Positions 25,403 through 37,467 are shown, counted from the stretch's first letter. The stretch: DNA of 64,000 nucleotides from Synanceia verrucosa (GCA_029721515.1 CM056553.1:4601001-4665000); one strand, 5' to 3'. The notes: generated from the sequence alone by a model not told the origin. Program-made: numbers and translations.

Positions 25403-27006
25403 GACATTTAATGCATCAGATCACACCCTGGCTCATAGTCCAGATCCAGCCAACAGAAGCACACACACACCTGGATTCACATCAGGAATAAAGACAACAG
25501 CCACTGAATGGACCTTGCTGCAGGTCTGCAAGCTGCTCCATTGTTTGAGATTTGATCAGAGGGGCTGTGGCTGTGACCCAAACCCATTCTGTGTCCTAAT
25601 GAAAAGTCCATTTGGAAGACAGGCAATGTTGCCTCCTCTTCTCATGTGGGCTTATAAAATGAGGGTCCACACGGGGGGATTGAGGCGTACATGTTCTCCA
25701 TTCTCAAATAAGATGAAAGAGACCACGGCGATGCATCAGATTAGACATTCACAGCAGCCATTAGGGGCTGCGTTCAGGGGAATCGCGACAGAAATCACAC
25801 AAAATACCACAGCAAATGGGACACTCAGTGGAAAAAAAAAAACAGCGAGCACCGTCTGAGTGAATTTATGCTATTAGGGATTCTTCAGGATGGCCTCAAT
25901 TCAAGTGTGTCGCTCAGAAAGAAAAGAACAATTCAATTTAAATTTCATATAACGCTGTGGCACTACTAACGAGCATAAAAAACAGTCATGGATCACATTA
26001 TGCTTTTTCTGCTTCGAGGCTCAATATATCTGTGGCTACTTCGGCAGTAATAGACTCATGGGAAATAAACTCAGTGGCTTCATAACTGTCTCTGCTCCAC
26101 CCATGGCAGTTTGTTGGAATTATTCTCCATTTTGATTACGGGCTGTTGTTGTGGGGACAGGATTTAGTGCTGCAATGTGGGGTATTTGTGGGTATTGACT
26201 TATTAAACTTGCAACATTCAGAAAAAATAACTTAAAATTATTTAAACTCAATGTGGCTCCATGGTTCTTCCTTTTAAAGTAGACTTAAAAATCAAAAATT
26301 AACTGTCCAACATGAAACTAAATGACATTCCCATCAGTGTTTAACATGCAAAGTCTGTTGTTCATGTTCAATTTCATTGTTTTTTTCTGAAATCAAATTG
26401 CTTTTTACTTCATTTTAAACTGTTTTACATGATTATAACATGTATTAAATTGTAATTTATTGCCATATACTGTAATTTCCAAGTCCTCTGGAAAAACAGG
26501 CAAAAACACTTACTGTACTCACAGGATATTTTCTCAACCTTTTATAATCAAAATAATCAACAAAAAAAAATTGAGGCTCAGGTGTTAATATTCATTTGCT
26601 AATGTTTGTATGCTAACACGCTAAACTGAAATGATTAACATGGTAAACCAAGACTTCAACACTTCAAAGACTGAATGATTTTCCTCTTAAAATAAATGTA
26701 TTTTTTTAAATAATGTGCAACACCTGTATTTGCTAAAAATAGAGATATATGCATCATTTTAATCAAATAATCCTCTCCTCCTCTGCTCACTTGTGAAAAC
26801 TTTTTAGTGGCTATTCATCTCTTATTTCCCCAGCAGATCAATGAATTCATATTTCTCCAACCCACCTTTTTGTGTGTATTTTGTGCTGAAATCAATACGG
26901 CCCTTAGTGGGCTTTGAAAGGTTGATGATGCAGAAACACAATTGATCCATTAATAAAACAGTTGAATCCGATCCATACTGAACGAGAGAATGAACGTTCA
27001 CAACAT

Positions 27007-27045
<39 letters not shown>

Positions 27046-27433
27046 AGGCACACAATCTATATTTTGAATCTGGTGGGCCAAGCAAATGCTTGAATAATAC
27101 ATAAAAGGTCAGTGATAATAAGATGCCCTGTCGATGTACGTTTATTGGAGTAATTGCACTTGTTCCGTCTCTTCACCAACAGTATTCCCCCTCCATGCTC
27201 CTCATCGACTCTCTATTATATCTATTTGTTCTGTATCTCCGTCTTCCTCTCTTTTCATGGGTAATGGCTCTGCAGCAGGATCCCTTCATCTCTTATCACT
27301 GTAATATGATGTAACTTTTCTTACAGGATAATTAAACCAAGACTCAATACTTTCTGGTATTTGAAATGATAACAAAACATAAAGCATGAAACCAAAAGTA
27401 GAAATTTCCCTTAGTGCAGTGAGTTAAGTATTC
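25403..27433. other. Intergenic sequence with a regulatory-looking stretch at 25500-26120
   Basis: No gene seen. 25500-26120 is unique, GC-moderate and low in homopolymers, with TTTGATCAGAGG (TCF-like) and TAATGA cores. The 114-codon ORF within it has no family signature. Confidence 0.3.
27008..27041. repeat. (CA)n microsatellite
   Basis: A run of about 17 CA units. Confidence 0.95.
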
Positions 27434-27852
27434 TTAATTCTCTGAGTGCCGTCAACGTATTAAAATGTCAAAAGGTTTTTTTTTTGGCAGTGGGTCGCCC
27501 ATCACGGTCTCCCGCAGCCTGTGAGTAAAGAGTAAAGAGACGGTATACGCCACAGAGATCAAAGCAGGAAGTGGAGATGACAGTAAAACAGTAAAACAGA
27601 ATCTGGACAGAAAGTGGTGATTTTGGTGAAAGTGTCCTCTACTCTACCTCTGATAAAACAAGAATGGAACAAGGTAAAAATAAACATTTTTTCATGATGA
27701 CATAGAGAGTCTCTTCTTTCATTTGAGCTGTTCAGTGTTTTCAGAGACATAGTACGAAATATTCCGTGAGTCTTGAAATGGGCAAAAATGGGCAAAAACG
27801 CTGGCACAAGGCACTTTCTGTTTTATAAAACGACTGGCACTCAATGAGTTAA
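27434..27852 (+). mobile_element. TTAA-type MITE, copy D (full length, 419 bp)
   Basis: Left end TTAATTCTCTGAGTGCC and right end GGCACTCAATGAGTTAA are inverted repeats, and TTAA sits at both borders as expected for piggyBac-type insertion. The interior carries CACAGAGATCAAAGCAGG and the ACAAGAATGGAAC block. No transposase. This is one of two uninterrupted copies. Confidence 0.85.
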
Positions 27853-27927
27853 GTTAGTCCTGGCCATCTCCAGTAAATTTTAATTTATTTTTCCCTAAAA
27901 ATAATTTTGTTCATTTGTTCTGTTTGA

Positions 27928-28062
27928 GGGCAGCACGGTGGTGTAGTGGTTAGCACTGTCGCCTCACAGCAAGAAGGTTCCCGGGTTTGAATCCCGGGCC
28001 CAGGGCCTTTCTGTGTGGAGTTTGCATGTTGTCGGCGTGGGTTCTCTCCGGGTACTCCGGCT

Positions 28063-28128
<66 letters not shown>

Positions 28129-28276
28129 TATACATATATAAATATATGTATATATACGTATATATATATAAATATATACGTATATATACACACATACACA
28201 TATATAGGCATACATATATATACACACATATATAGATACACATATAAAAGCGGTAGAAAATGGATGGATGGATGGA
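27928..28276 (+). mobile_element. tRNA-derived SINE, copy 2, with a (TA)n core; flanked by a 12-bp target-site duplication
   Basis: The head matches copy 1 at 20975 (A-box TGGTGTAGTGG; B-box region GGGTTTGAATCCC) as far as GGTACTCCGGCTT. The LINE-like middle is then missing, and a (TA)n-rich tract (28066-28245) runs directly into the tail AAGCGGTAGAAAATGGATGG. TGTTCTGTTTGA occurs on both sides (27916-27927 and 28277-28288). The long tyrosine/isoleucine-rich ORFs here are artefacts. Confidence 0.9.
28066..28245. repeat. (TA)n / TACATA microsatellite inside the SINE
   Basis: Pure TA from 28066 to about 28121, then TA with CA, CG and AA interruptions to about 28245. Confidence 0.95.
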
Positions 28277-28288
28277 TGTTCTGTTTGA

Positions 28289-29675
28289 AGACACATTTAG
28301 CACATAGCAAGCTTGAGCTACATTAGCTAATAACTAGCATAGGGGTACCATATTTTCAAACCCCTTAAGAAGAATCTTGAAAAGGCTTAGTTTTTTTTAG
28401 ATGTTTCAAAATCTCTTCTCGTAACATGAATCATATTACTAGAAATCACACAATGCTCTGTTCATTGTAATCACAAGAACTCGCAGACATAACATGCATT
28501 GAGTTTCATCTGAAGGAAGATTGTAAGGACTCTGCAGACAAACATTTTTACGTTGTGTTTGCTTGTTGCTGTGTGAGCAATGGGAAGCACCGCAAAATCC
28601 ACAGCATAATACCTTGGTCTAATGTGCATTTAATGAAAGTACAACCGATCAGAATCGTAATAAAAACATGTAAAATAAATCAGAAGTTTAGGGAACGTTG
28701 GATTCTGTACCTGATATAAAGTGGTCACTGCTGGTTCCCACCGCTCTGTTTTGTTATGCTCACTTCTTGCTCGATTTATGGCAGTTATCCATCACTGTCT
28801 TCGTTCAGGATCTTTGGGAATCCTGTAAAATGCTCTTCTTGTTTCTCGTAGCTGTTCTGGCATCTTGGAGAACAACAGCTGTCCACCATATCTCAGAGAA
28901 ATGTTTACAGGTGTTTAACTGCAATGGATGAGATCCCTGGCAGTAGTTTAAACAGATCACCTTCAAAACAGATCACCTTCCTGCTAATATGGCGGTGTTT
29001 TGATTTTGACTGTTGCATGCTGGGATTGTGGGACATTAACTACGGGAGCTCTGTTGGTGGTCATATACATACAAGTACATACATGCAATTTGACTTCTGC
29101 ATTTAACCCATGTTTATACTGAGCCTTTCAGGAGCAGAGGGCTTAAGTGTTCTTGCATGCACACATTTATGCACTTATTTTCAGACTATATGCCTTTTCT
29201 TCATGATGGGAGTCATTTACCAAAGTCAGCGCTTCAGACATCTGTCAAGTACACCATGAAAAAATGTGTTTTTACAAAATCCACCATAACATTACTAGAA
29301 AACTGTATAATAACACTAGTAAAGACAAAACACACTGAATTTATTGGTGTGTCATAATTATTGATCGTCAGATAAATGCAGGGTATTTGTCTGTGTGCAC
29401 GGGTGGATAAACGGTCGATTCTGAGACATTCTCTACCAGGTATTGTGTGTTACCATCCACTGAACACCTTAATGTGATCAGCAGCCTGTGACAGCAGAGA
29501 GCTGGGAGAGATATTTAGTGGATATTTGTCAGGACTCTTCAGCTAGAGGGGAGAAGGCAGAGAGGTTAATCAAACCAAGGGCATTTACATTATGATTACA
29601 TTTATGCTACGTGATCACACAGACGTTCAGCCAGCCAACATTAAAGATGATAACTATAGGAAACACTGTTCAAAC
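28289..29675. other. Intergenic sequence, no gene seen
   Basis: AT-rich unique sequence with chance ORFs only. Confidence 0.5.
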
Positions 29676-29900
29676 TAGGGGTGGATATTGGCAAGGACTT
29701 CACGATGCGATATGTATTGCGATACTTAAGTCACGATACCATACATTACTGCTATGTTGTGATATTGCGATATATTGTGATAGGTCACTGAGAAATTTTA
29801 AATGCAGCTTAAAATACAACTTGTATACACAGTAGGTACATATACACATGTATATGTATATATATTTAAAAACATTTTAAATTATTTTTGCATTGTATAT
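29676..29900. mobile_element. hAT MITE, TAGGGGTGG family, one-ended copy
   Basis: Begins TAGGGGTGGATATTGGCAAGG and continues with GCGATA/TGATAT words that match 42327-42634 and, in reverse, 56304-56722. The opposite end (CCACCCCTA) is not found downstream, so the copy is truncated. Confidence 0.75.
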
Positions 29901-30342
29901 TTCCATTTGAGGGAAGTATCAAGTAAAATAGAAATATAGATCATGATAATAATGAATTTTTCAAATAAACATGTTGTCATTTATTTACGTTTTTAGAGTG
30001 CACATTGTAGAAGCAGTTATAAAAGCTCTAAACAGCACCACGAGATGTACTTGAATGTCTCATGAAGTCACGTCGTCACTTTTTCACATCATAATGAAAA
30101 TGTCTGAAGACAGTTGTAGTGCTGGTCTAATTTTCCCTCAGCATCACCTAAGTGCTCTTAATGTCTGAAGTACGACACACGGACGGCACGTCTCGCTTCT
30201 CCCTGAAAGTAAAAATCTGAGGCGTAGGAGGTCTCTTCAAACCTGGAGCAGAGAAAGTACATCCTGAGAGGCTTCAGCCCTCTTAAGACATCGCATCGTG
30301 GGAGGTCTATTTTCTCTCAATCTTCCCTCTCTCCATGGGGAG

Positions 30343-30345
<3 letters not shown>

Positions 30346-30402
<57 letters not shown>
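30346..30402. repeat. (TG)n microsatellite
   Basis: About 28 TG units, directly after a small hairpin (CTCTCTCCATGGGGAGAGAG). Confidence 0.95.
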
Positions 30403-30404
<2 letters not shown>

Positions 30405-31959
30405 GTAAGTTGAAGTCTGCGTCAGAGGCAGGTCTTAGAGTCAGGTCATATTGTCAGATCCTTCTGCAGATTAAAAGAGAGAACTTCATTTTTCAATAGC
30501 TGACACTCAGAACGACAGGAAGTAAAGAAGCAGACCTCCTGAATATGATCATGACTTCGGTGAACCTTCCTTTATCAAGTGTGCGTTTAAGTGAATGTGA
30601 AATAATAACAGTAAATTATCTGACAGGATGGCTCTCAAAGCATTTCTAAGTGTAACCCTTAACACTATTTATTTAATCAATTTAATCTTTAATTACACCT
30701 TAAACATCTCTTTTCAGTAATGTGTTAGTGCCTGAAAGAGTTTACCATTAATTATTTGAACTGGGAAAAAGTGTGAATGTCAGGAGCTGGTAAGGACTGA
30801 CACATTATTAATATTATTTTAAAAAATCTTAAATAAATTGCAGAATATCTCATAGATAGAATGAAATAATGTATATGGTTTCATTTTTAAATGCAGCCAT
30901 ATACATATGTACACGTATATACTAAATTTTATATATATGAACTGTATATTCAGACACAAATAAATACCGTACATGCAGGAAAGCTTATTGAATTCTGTTA
31001 TAAATAACTGTAACATCCCAAAACCACACCACCCGCAGTCTAAAAATAAACCTGTGTCCTCACTCCTTAAAAGATGACACATCAGAGAACGCAGTTTTCA
31101 AGTGACAGCAGTTAAATGTGAGGACAAAGCATTGTTACACAACCCTGAAGTGCACATTATGAGCTGTGGTCTGTGTTTGTGGGGGTCACAGCAGTGTACC
31201 AAATATAGAAGAAGTGCCCTGGTCTCTGGAGAGGCCATCAAGTGTCTCCTTTCTGCTGTGACTCTGCTCACTCCACTTGATGAACCAGACACAGAGGGGC
31301 GGCTTTGTTCCTTCACTGCCTGAAAAGAAACACGGAGTGAATTTAAAACGCTGTAAACACCTTGTTTGTGCTACCATTAGACACGCTGACGTAAAAAGAG
31401 AATTATTCACCCAACCACCATTATCACAACTGAGAGGAGGCACTGTCTGAGCCGATTCACCAAAAAATAAAAAAAAATTCAACTCAGTTAAGTGTTGTGA
31501 TATGGTGAAGCTCCTCCCAGCAATCATTTTTTTCCCCTGGTTTAAGTGATTTTTTTTTAAGAGTTTCCTCCCATAAAATGACAGTACAAGCTGGTTGTTC
31601 ACATGACCTGTGTTTGCAGTTGCCTGACAGTTTCGCTTTTCGCTTTCTCTTTGAACTAATTGGTTTATTTTTCCAACTTAACTGGGCTGCTTCACTCTCA
31701 CCGCTCTCATCAGCATCATATCCATCGGCAGTTGAATAATCTTTCCTGTTCAGCAGACAAACAGTTAGTTAGGTAGTGATCATGGTGAGGCGTTTAGCAG
31801 CTAAAGACACAGATATTATTCCTCTCAGGAGTTGGTGGAGACCAAAAATGGAGCCCAGAATAACAAAAGAATTTTTGACTTTGTGTACATTTGAAAGGAA
31901 AAGGACTTGAATATGTTGATCCCTATCTCCTGGAAACTGTTTTCCGATAACAATATAAG

Positions 31960-32042
31960 GGTTCCCATGAGTCCTGGAAAACCTGGAAAATGGTTGACCA
32001 ATTTTCCAATCATGGAAAACATATGGAAAATGAACAGGAGGA
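31960..32042. mobile_element. Single end of the 'TCATGGAAAACAT' fold-back family
   Basis: GGGTTCCCATGAGTCCTGG, then TGACCAATTTTCC and TCATGGAAAACATATGG, match the left arm of 3665-4150. Only one arm is present. Confidence 0.6.
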
Positions 32043-33174
32043 GTTGACTCATTTGTCATTGAGATGACTAATTAACTGTAGTATTTTTAAAGGTGCTAAA
32101 TATGAAATTTAGAGTTATTCTGTTGACTCTGTACAGTTCTCAACATGGTGGCAATGTTACTGACAGATCTACCAGTGTACTTGAGGGGAACTGGAGGGTA
32201 ATATCCTTCTTCAGGTCAGATTACAGCACACAGAGGGAGAGCGACTTTATGCACTATTCAGGAAACTATTACTCCTCTATATCTTTTCAGAAAATAGCCA
32301 TTTGCTGCTATATTAATGCTCTGGATACCTATAAACTCAAACCACAATCTTTTTCAAACCTATGAATGGGTGACCGGCAACAATTTGGAAGAAATGACAA
32401 ACAGTTGTTCAGTTTTGGGAACTAATATCTGACAACCAGAAGGGTTGATAAGTTACAGTAATAGTGTATTAACTCTGCAGTTAAAATATACAAATCTAAT
32501 TAATTTGTTATTGTCATGCAGCTGTGGGACATCAGGTCATTTTATGATGAGGTTAATCTCTGTGTTTGTTGGAATAGTGAATCCAGTAAAGCTACCTGTT
32601 CTGTCTCACTTATGCATTTATGGTGGTGAATAGTTGCCATAAGTTCCCAGCAGTGATGTGGGGTGTTTGGGTATGAAGGCTGGGCCTTTGTGCGCCGGGC
32701 CTGGGGGTAGCGGAGCATGGCTCTTTTAGAGCTTGATTTATAATTGAAAGCTGTGTTTACATCAGCTCTCCAGCCTCCGTAGCACAGAGAGCACTTCAAA
32801 GCCTGATGAGGGAGGAAGCCAGAAAGTGAACCCATTAAAGTAGGAATTTTTAGGGAAATTGGGGGAAGGGGCAAAGGTCAGGGTGGTCATAGAGCATGGT
32901 GTTTACATTTGATTGTACATCACTGTGTATACTTCTGGTGCTCTGAAAGGAGGGCAAGGAAATGTTAAATCACCTCTAACAGCTGAGAAATTGACCACGT
33001 CCTGGCTCTGACACTGTGGGAAGCTGTGGAGGAGGTAGAGCAGTCATTACAGCTGGTCTGTTTGTGTAATTACAGTTTAGAAGCCATCACCATGCTGCTG
33101 TTTTCAAGACATTTTTAGGTAACCAAAATGTTTCTTTGATGAACTGAAATCCCAGACTGGACAACGCAGATTTA

Positions 33175-33525
33175 GTGAGACATAGACATAGATATAGACA
33201 TAGACATGGATATAGACATACAGTAGATATAGACATAGATATAGACATAGACATGGATATAGACATACAGTAGATATAGATATAGACATACAGTAGATAT
33301 AGACATAGATATAGACATGGATATAGACATACAGTAGATATAGATATAGACATACAGTAGATATAGACATGGATATAGATATAGATATAGACATACAGTA
33401 GATATAGACATGGATATAGATATAGATATAGACATAGACATGGATATAGACATACAGTAGATATAGATATAGATATACAATAGATATAGATATAGATATA
33501 GACATGGACATAGACATAGATGCCT
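33175..33525. repeat. ATAGAC / ATAGAT minisatellite with higher-order structure
   Basis: About 350 bases of hexamers ATAGAC, ATAGAT and ATGGAT, punctuated at least seven times by ACATACAGTAG. On the minus strand it lacks stops and creates ORFs of up to 239 codons (33087-33806) that are not genes. Confidence 0.95.
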
Positions 33526-35310
33526 GTTGGCCACATGCTGCTAGAATTATTGTAATTCTGCTCTTGTCGCCATCCCTGCCAATATGAAAACAGAATTATC
33601 TGTTTGAAGAGAAATGCAGCCAAATGTTGAGAAACAGCATGACAGGTTAACACAGAATACATGCATAGATTTACATTAACATAGAACTTCAATAGAAGTA
33701 GTGAATCCATGAGCAGGGTTGAGTGTAAATCCTGCAGCCAAAGGATATTCCAGCTTTTCTTTTCACTTATGCATATCTGTTCAAGGTTGAGAAAGAAAAG
33801 TGCCATGACTGTTATTTATACCATGCTGTGCTTCTTTATTATTGAATGGGAGTATCCATTCATTATCCAAAAACTGGTGAATGCATATACTGATTCAGAA
33901 ACGATAAACAACTAAACAAACCAGAAACCAGAATCTTTGTCGTCACAAAGAGTTCTTTCATTTCAAACCACAAATTGCAAAACTGCTTTTGGTGGATGAA
34001 AATCCTCACAGATAATTACACCCACCATGTTGCTGTTTCCTAAGTGAAATGCTCCAGATTGCTAATTAGCGATAATAATAGTCAGTACTTTGACTTTCAT
34101 GCAGGCAATCACATCCTCAGAGTGGGCGTCACCTTTTTTTTCTTCATTTGGAATTAAAGTTGTTTCATTTTGATGCTGATTATGAGACTAACTTTGTATA
34201 GTAATCAGTTGGTTGTTTAAGCTTCTGCAGTCATCAATAACAGAGGTGGTATTACTAGTCGGAGGGCAGACAATAACCCTTGCCTGTGTTATTTTCACTC
34301 CTCCTGCTGTGCAAATAATGATCCATGTATGAGATTATAAAGTATTCATGCAGCTCACCAGATTTTTTCCAGCTCTATTACCTGTTTTGCTCCATGGAAA
34401 CGTTTTAACTGGATGGATTTGCAAAGCTCTCATGCCTGACCATGTATTATTAGCTAACCTACATGTCTAATTTATAGTGGATGATAATGCACACCTCTTC
34501 CCCTGACTCTCTTTTTCTACCTGACTCTCTTTAACGTCTCTAGGTTTTTATCATTTTACATTCAGCGCTGTTGTGTAACTATAATGATCTCAACTCTAGG
34601 CTCCTGGATATATTGCATTTAATTAAATCATGTTTTTGCACCAGTATTATTTATTTAAGTGCTGCACTAAATTGTCTCTAAACCATGTAATGGCCTTCCA
34701 GCTGCTTTGACAGCCTCAGTAGTGCCATTAGAGGCAAATTCGTAAAACTCTGTCCGACTTCGACCCACAGGACAACACTGAAGATGCAGTGCATGCTGGC
34801 ACACTGACTCGCAGACATTATGGCCAGTTGTTGATGTTTGTTAAATGATGGGGTAACCAACAGGGGGCAACTTGTCCAATAAAGCTTTATTTTTAATGGT
34901 AAACATTGACATGAGTGTCTGGAAGTAAATATCACAACATGCACAAGAGGGAGTCTGCTGTGGATGCTCCTCCTTGTCATGAATGAATCGGGACAGATTT
35001 ACATCACAAATTCAAAGGGTTCCTGTTTGCAGCACAATAAAATAATTTAACAAATATTTACTGAAGTGCAGGGATAACATGTAAATTCTTAAAATGTGTG
35101 AATGCTTGGTTTGTCAAAGCCATTTCAGTAGCTGACTTTCTGTCCTTTTTAAAAAGCAGTGAGCGCCATCAAGTGGTTGTTTTCTGTTCTACATTTAGTC
35201 ACATATCAATATGATATTATATTTCCTATTCTGTTTTCCTACTATTCCTGTAATTTTTAGTTTCTATTATATAGTTTAACTAGCCTTGAGTAGGAAGAGG
35301 GAAAAAGTCT

Positions 35311-35333
35311 TTTATTGTTGAAAATAATTTATT
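35311..35333 (-). terminator. Candidate poly(A) signals of the COMT/TOMT-like gene
   Basis: Two AATAAA hexamers on the minus strand (35333-35328 and 35316-35311) lie about 95-117 bases beyond the stop codon. This is a plausible cleavage and polyadenylation region giving a short 3' UTR. It was assigned from the hexamers and their distance only. Confidence 0.5.
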
Positions 35334-35427
35334 CAGCACTTATTGTAATCACGAAGTCTTTAACACTGGTTGGTTGATAGTCTACACACACTCAAAGCAC
35401 ACATCTTTACGTCCCACTGTCACCTAT

Positions 35428-36419
35428 CTACTTTGTGTGCTCCTTTTGATAGAAGACCTCCGTCATGAAGTGAAGCTCTGACTTGACGCAGTAGCAGTGT
35501 GGCTTTGCTCTAATGTGACCCAGGATTTCTCTGAGGTTTCCATCCCTCTGGTTCCTGTTGATCAGAATGACGGAGCAGCCGGAGGGGCTGAGGAGCTCCT
35601 CTCTTTCCAGAGCCAGCAGGTCTGGAAGATACTGCTGAGGGTCGTGGTCCATTAGCACCAGACTGAGCCCCTCGCTGGGCTCTTGATTGGGCTCAAGAAA
35701 TGAACGCAAAGTGGGGATGGCCTCAGCTGAGCTCGATATCAACACCTGGAACTGCAAACAATCAGAGGAGCGCAGAGGACAGATTATTTTTTTTTTTATT
35801 ATTAAAAATAAACATTTCAATCTGTCCCGTTGAGAGTGATACATTTGTCTTTTATTTGTGTGCAGGATAGTAAGAAGCTTACCTGAGAGTGTTTGAAACC
35901 AGCCACCATGATGATTTCCTCCCCTAGCTCTGCAGTGAGCGGGTCCAGCTCCACTGTGAGCAGCCTGCCAGCAGGGGGCAGCAGACGCAGCAGGCGGACA
36001 GAACTGTAGCCACAGTGAGTCCCCAGCTCCAACACCCTGGAGGGATGGACACGCCTCACCGCTTCGTCCAGTGCTTCACCTGGACAGGAGCACAGGTGAG
36101 TTTAAATGTAATCATGATCAAATCACCTGTGGACACAATACAATGATTCTCATTGGTACTGACCAATCTGTGGGCTGATGCAGAGGGAAGGATGTGTGTC
36201 AGCGTAAAGGTCAAAGGTCTCCAGGACGCTGTCAGCTTTGCCGTGGGTGCAATTAGAGAACACAAAGGCGTGGGTGCTCCTCACACAAACTCTCCCTCTC
36301 ACCAGCCTCAGGGCCCAGGCCAGAGCTCGGTGGCACAACGTGGCCACGTTGGCACGGTAACGACTGGACACCATGGCGATGGCAGGAAGCAGCGGGAAAG
36401 AAACGACCACGAGCCACAT
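35428..36419 (-). CDS. COMT/TOMT-like membrane-anchored O-methyltransferase homologue, three exons, probable pseudoenzyme
   Basis: Three coding exons are seen on the minus strand: 36419-36164 (donor GTCAGT), 36079-35883 (acceptor CTCCTGTCCAG, donor GTAAGC) and 35751-35428 (acceptor TGTTTGCAG, stop TAA). Joined, they give 258 residues, about the length I recall for fish TOMT. Residues 1-20 form a hydrophobic N-terminal anchor followed by RYR, as in TOMT. The SAM-binding motif LELGTHCGYS lies at about 102-111 and TVELDP at 127-132, both close to catechol O-methyltransferase. MDH and YLPD follow at 185-195. COMT uses Asp141, Lys144, Asp169, Asn170 and Glu199 (known for the family). Here Asp141 is kept (D186), Lys144 is proline (P189), and the ADN motif is replaced by INRNQRD at 215-221, so the second metal-binding Asp is missing under any sensible alignment. 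In the ungapped register Glu199 is His. I infer SAM binding without normal catechol methylation. TOMT itself is known for hair-cell TMC trafficking; whether this is tomt or a paralogue is unresolved. The start at MWL was chosen because an acceptor lies 19 bases upstream and the other in-frame ATG falls before it. Confidence 0.85.
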
Positions 36420-36438
36420 TTCAAATGTTGTAAGAGAC
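36420..36438 (-). other. 5' UTR end and splice acceptor of the COMT/TOMT-like gene
   Basis: On the minus strand a pyrimidine-rich tract ending in CATCAACAG lies just before position 36438 and 19 bases before the MWL start codon. This suggests that an untranslated first exon lies further upstream (higher coordinates) and that the longer in-frame ATG at 36470 is intronic. The donor exon has not been located with certainty; candidates lie at 37.35 kb and in the CpG-rich segment at 39.14-39.30 kb. Confidence 0.5.
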
Positions 36439-36967
36439 CTGTTGATGACAGGAAAAGAGTCTGAGATCATTCACTCATTTCATACACTTTGATTTATTGC
36501 TAAAAGTGATTTCTGTTTTTCTGTTCTAGTTCTTATTGAATCTGGTTTATTATGTGTGTTAAAATAAAAAATAAACACCTTTGTTTTCAGCAGACCATAT
36601 CCAGCAGTTTGTCACAAGTTAAGAGTAAAAACACACCTGGTCTGTGGTATCCAAAAGCATTGGACTGCAGGAAACGCTAACCCTAAACCTAACCAACATT
36701 AGTGAGTGCCCTAACCCTAAGCAACATGATTTCAACATTTATTAATTCTTTTGAACTGGCAACCAGAAAAAAATCACCGAGCTCTGGCTCCCTCTGCAGA
36801 CACTTTATGGTACTGATGTTGGCAGGAACCTGCAGAACTCAATTTCTTAATCATTTTCCTTTTAAATGCAAACTCATGAAAGGCAGAGAATCTGCATATT
36901 TTACTTTCAATCAAATACAACACCTGTAAATTAAGAGAGAATGCAGTTCCCTTTGCATGTAAACATA

Positions 36968-36971
36968 TTAT

Positions 36972-37003
<32 letters not shown>
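36968..37003. repeat. (ATT)n microsatellite
   Basis: About 12 ATT units. Confidence 0.9.
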
Positions 37004-37352
37004 TAGTTTTGTAATTCTATAAAATAGACCTCATTTTACAGGATGTAAACAGAGCAACACATTGTCCAAAACTCAAAACAGCAGACAAATTTAGGGCTAC
37101 AAGTATTTAAAATCTATGCCCCAGATTATAATCTCAGTATTAGCAGTGTCCTTGCTTCATAGGTTACTGCATCTTGGATTAAATAAAAAAATGAATAAAA
37201 AAATGACTGAAGTGATAACTTCATTACAATACATAGTTGTTGATTTCTGTATATTATAGTAGCTTATTTAACACATTTAAACAAACAAAATGAACATTAT
37301 CAATTTTTCTTGCATCAGAAGTAATACTATATTTGCAGTAGAGGTGTAATAC

Positions 37353-37467
37353 TCGCCAAACTGTCCTGCTGTCCGTCCAGGTTGAGAGTGTGTCCTGTCA
37401 AACACAGATGGGTCTGTAAGTCCTGGAAGTCAAGAAGTAGAGCAGCAGCATTAAAGGAGCAGCCGGC
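37353..37467 (-). other. Possible unassigned minus-strand exon
   Basis: The sequence GTTTTCCAG is followed by 115 bases that are open in one frame (starting AGCSFNAAALLL), then by a possible but non-consensus donor (GCGA|GTATTA). It lies between the COMT/TOMT-like gene and the CpG segment, so it may be a 5' non-coding exon of that gene. Joining it to the acceptor at 36438 does not keep its open frame in phase with the MWL reading frame, so if it is part of the transcript it would be untranslated there. No known protein was recognised. Confidence 0.2.

Larger units (their letters stand above)
29901..35310. other. Intergenic sequence downstream of the COMT/TOMT-like gene
   Basis: No gene seen beyond the repeats listed separately. 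32640-32880 and 33990-34140 are unique and GC-moderate and may be regulatory. Confidence 0.4.

Noticed and set aside
25515..25859. 114-codon ORF as a gene
   Set aside because: No family signature; the stretch looks regulatory rather than coding, and no exon boundaries frame it.
27885..28326. Tyrosine/isoleucine-rich ORFs on both strands
   Set aside because: They translate the (TA)n core and head of a SINE.
33087..33806. 239-codon ORF on the minus strand
   Set aside because: Most of it is translation of the ATAGAC/ATAGAT minisatellite (repeating YLYLYPCLYLLYVYIYI); no domain and no splice evidence.
36150..36470. Longer start (MISDSF..) for the COMT/TOMT-like protein
   Set aside because: That ATG lies upstream of a good splice acceptor at 36438, and using MWL gives 258 residues, in line with the family.
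36675..36720. CCCTAA-type interstitial telomere repeat
   Set aside because: Only two or three imperfect units, too short to be meaningful.
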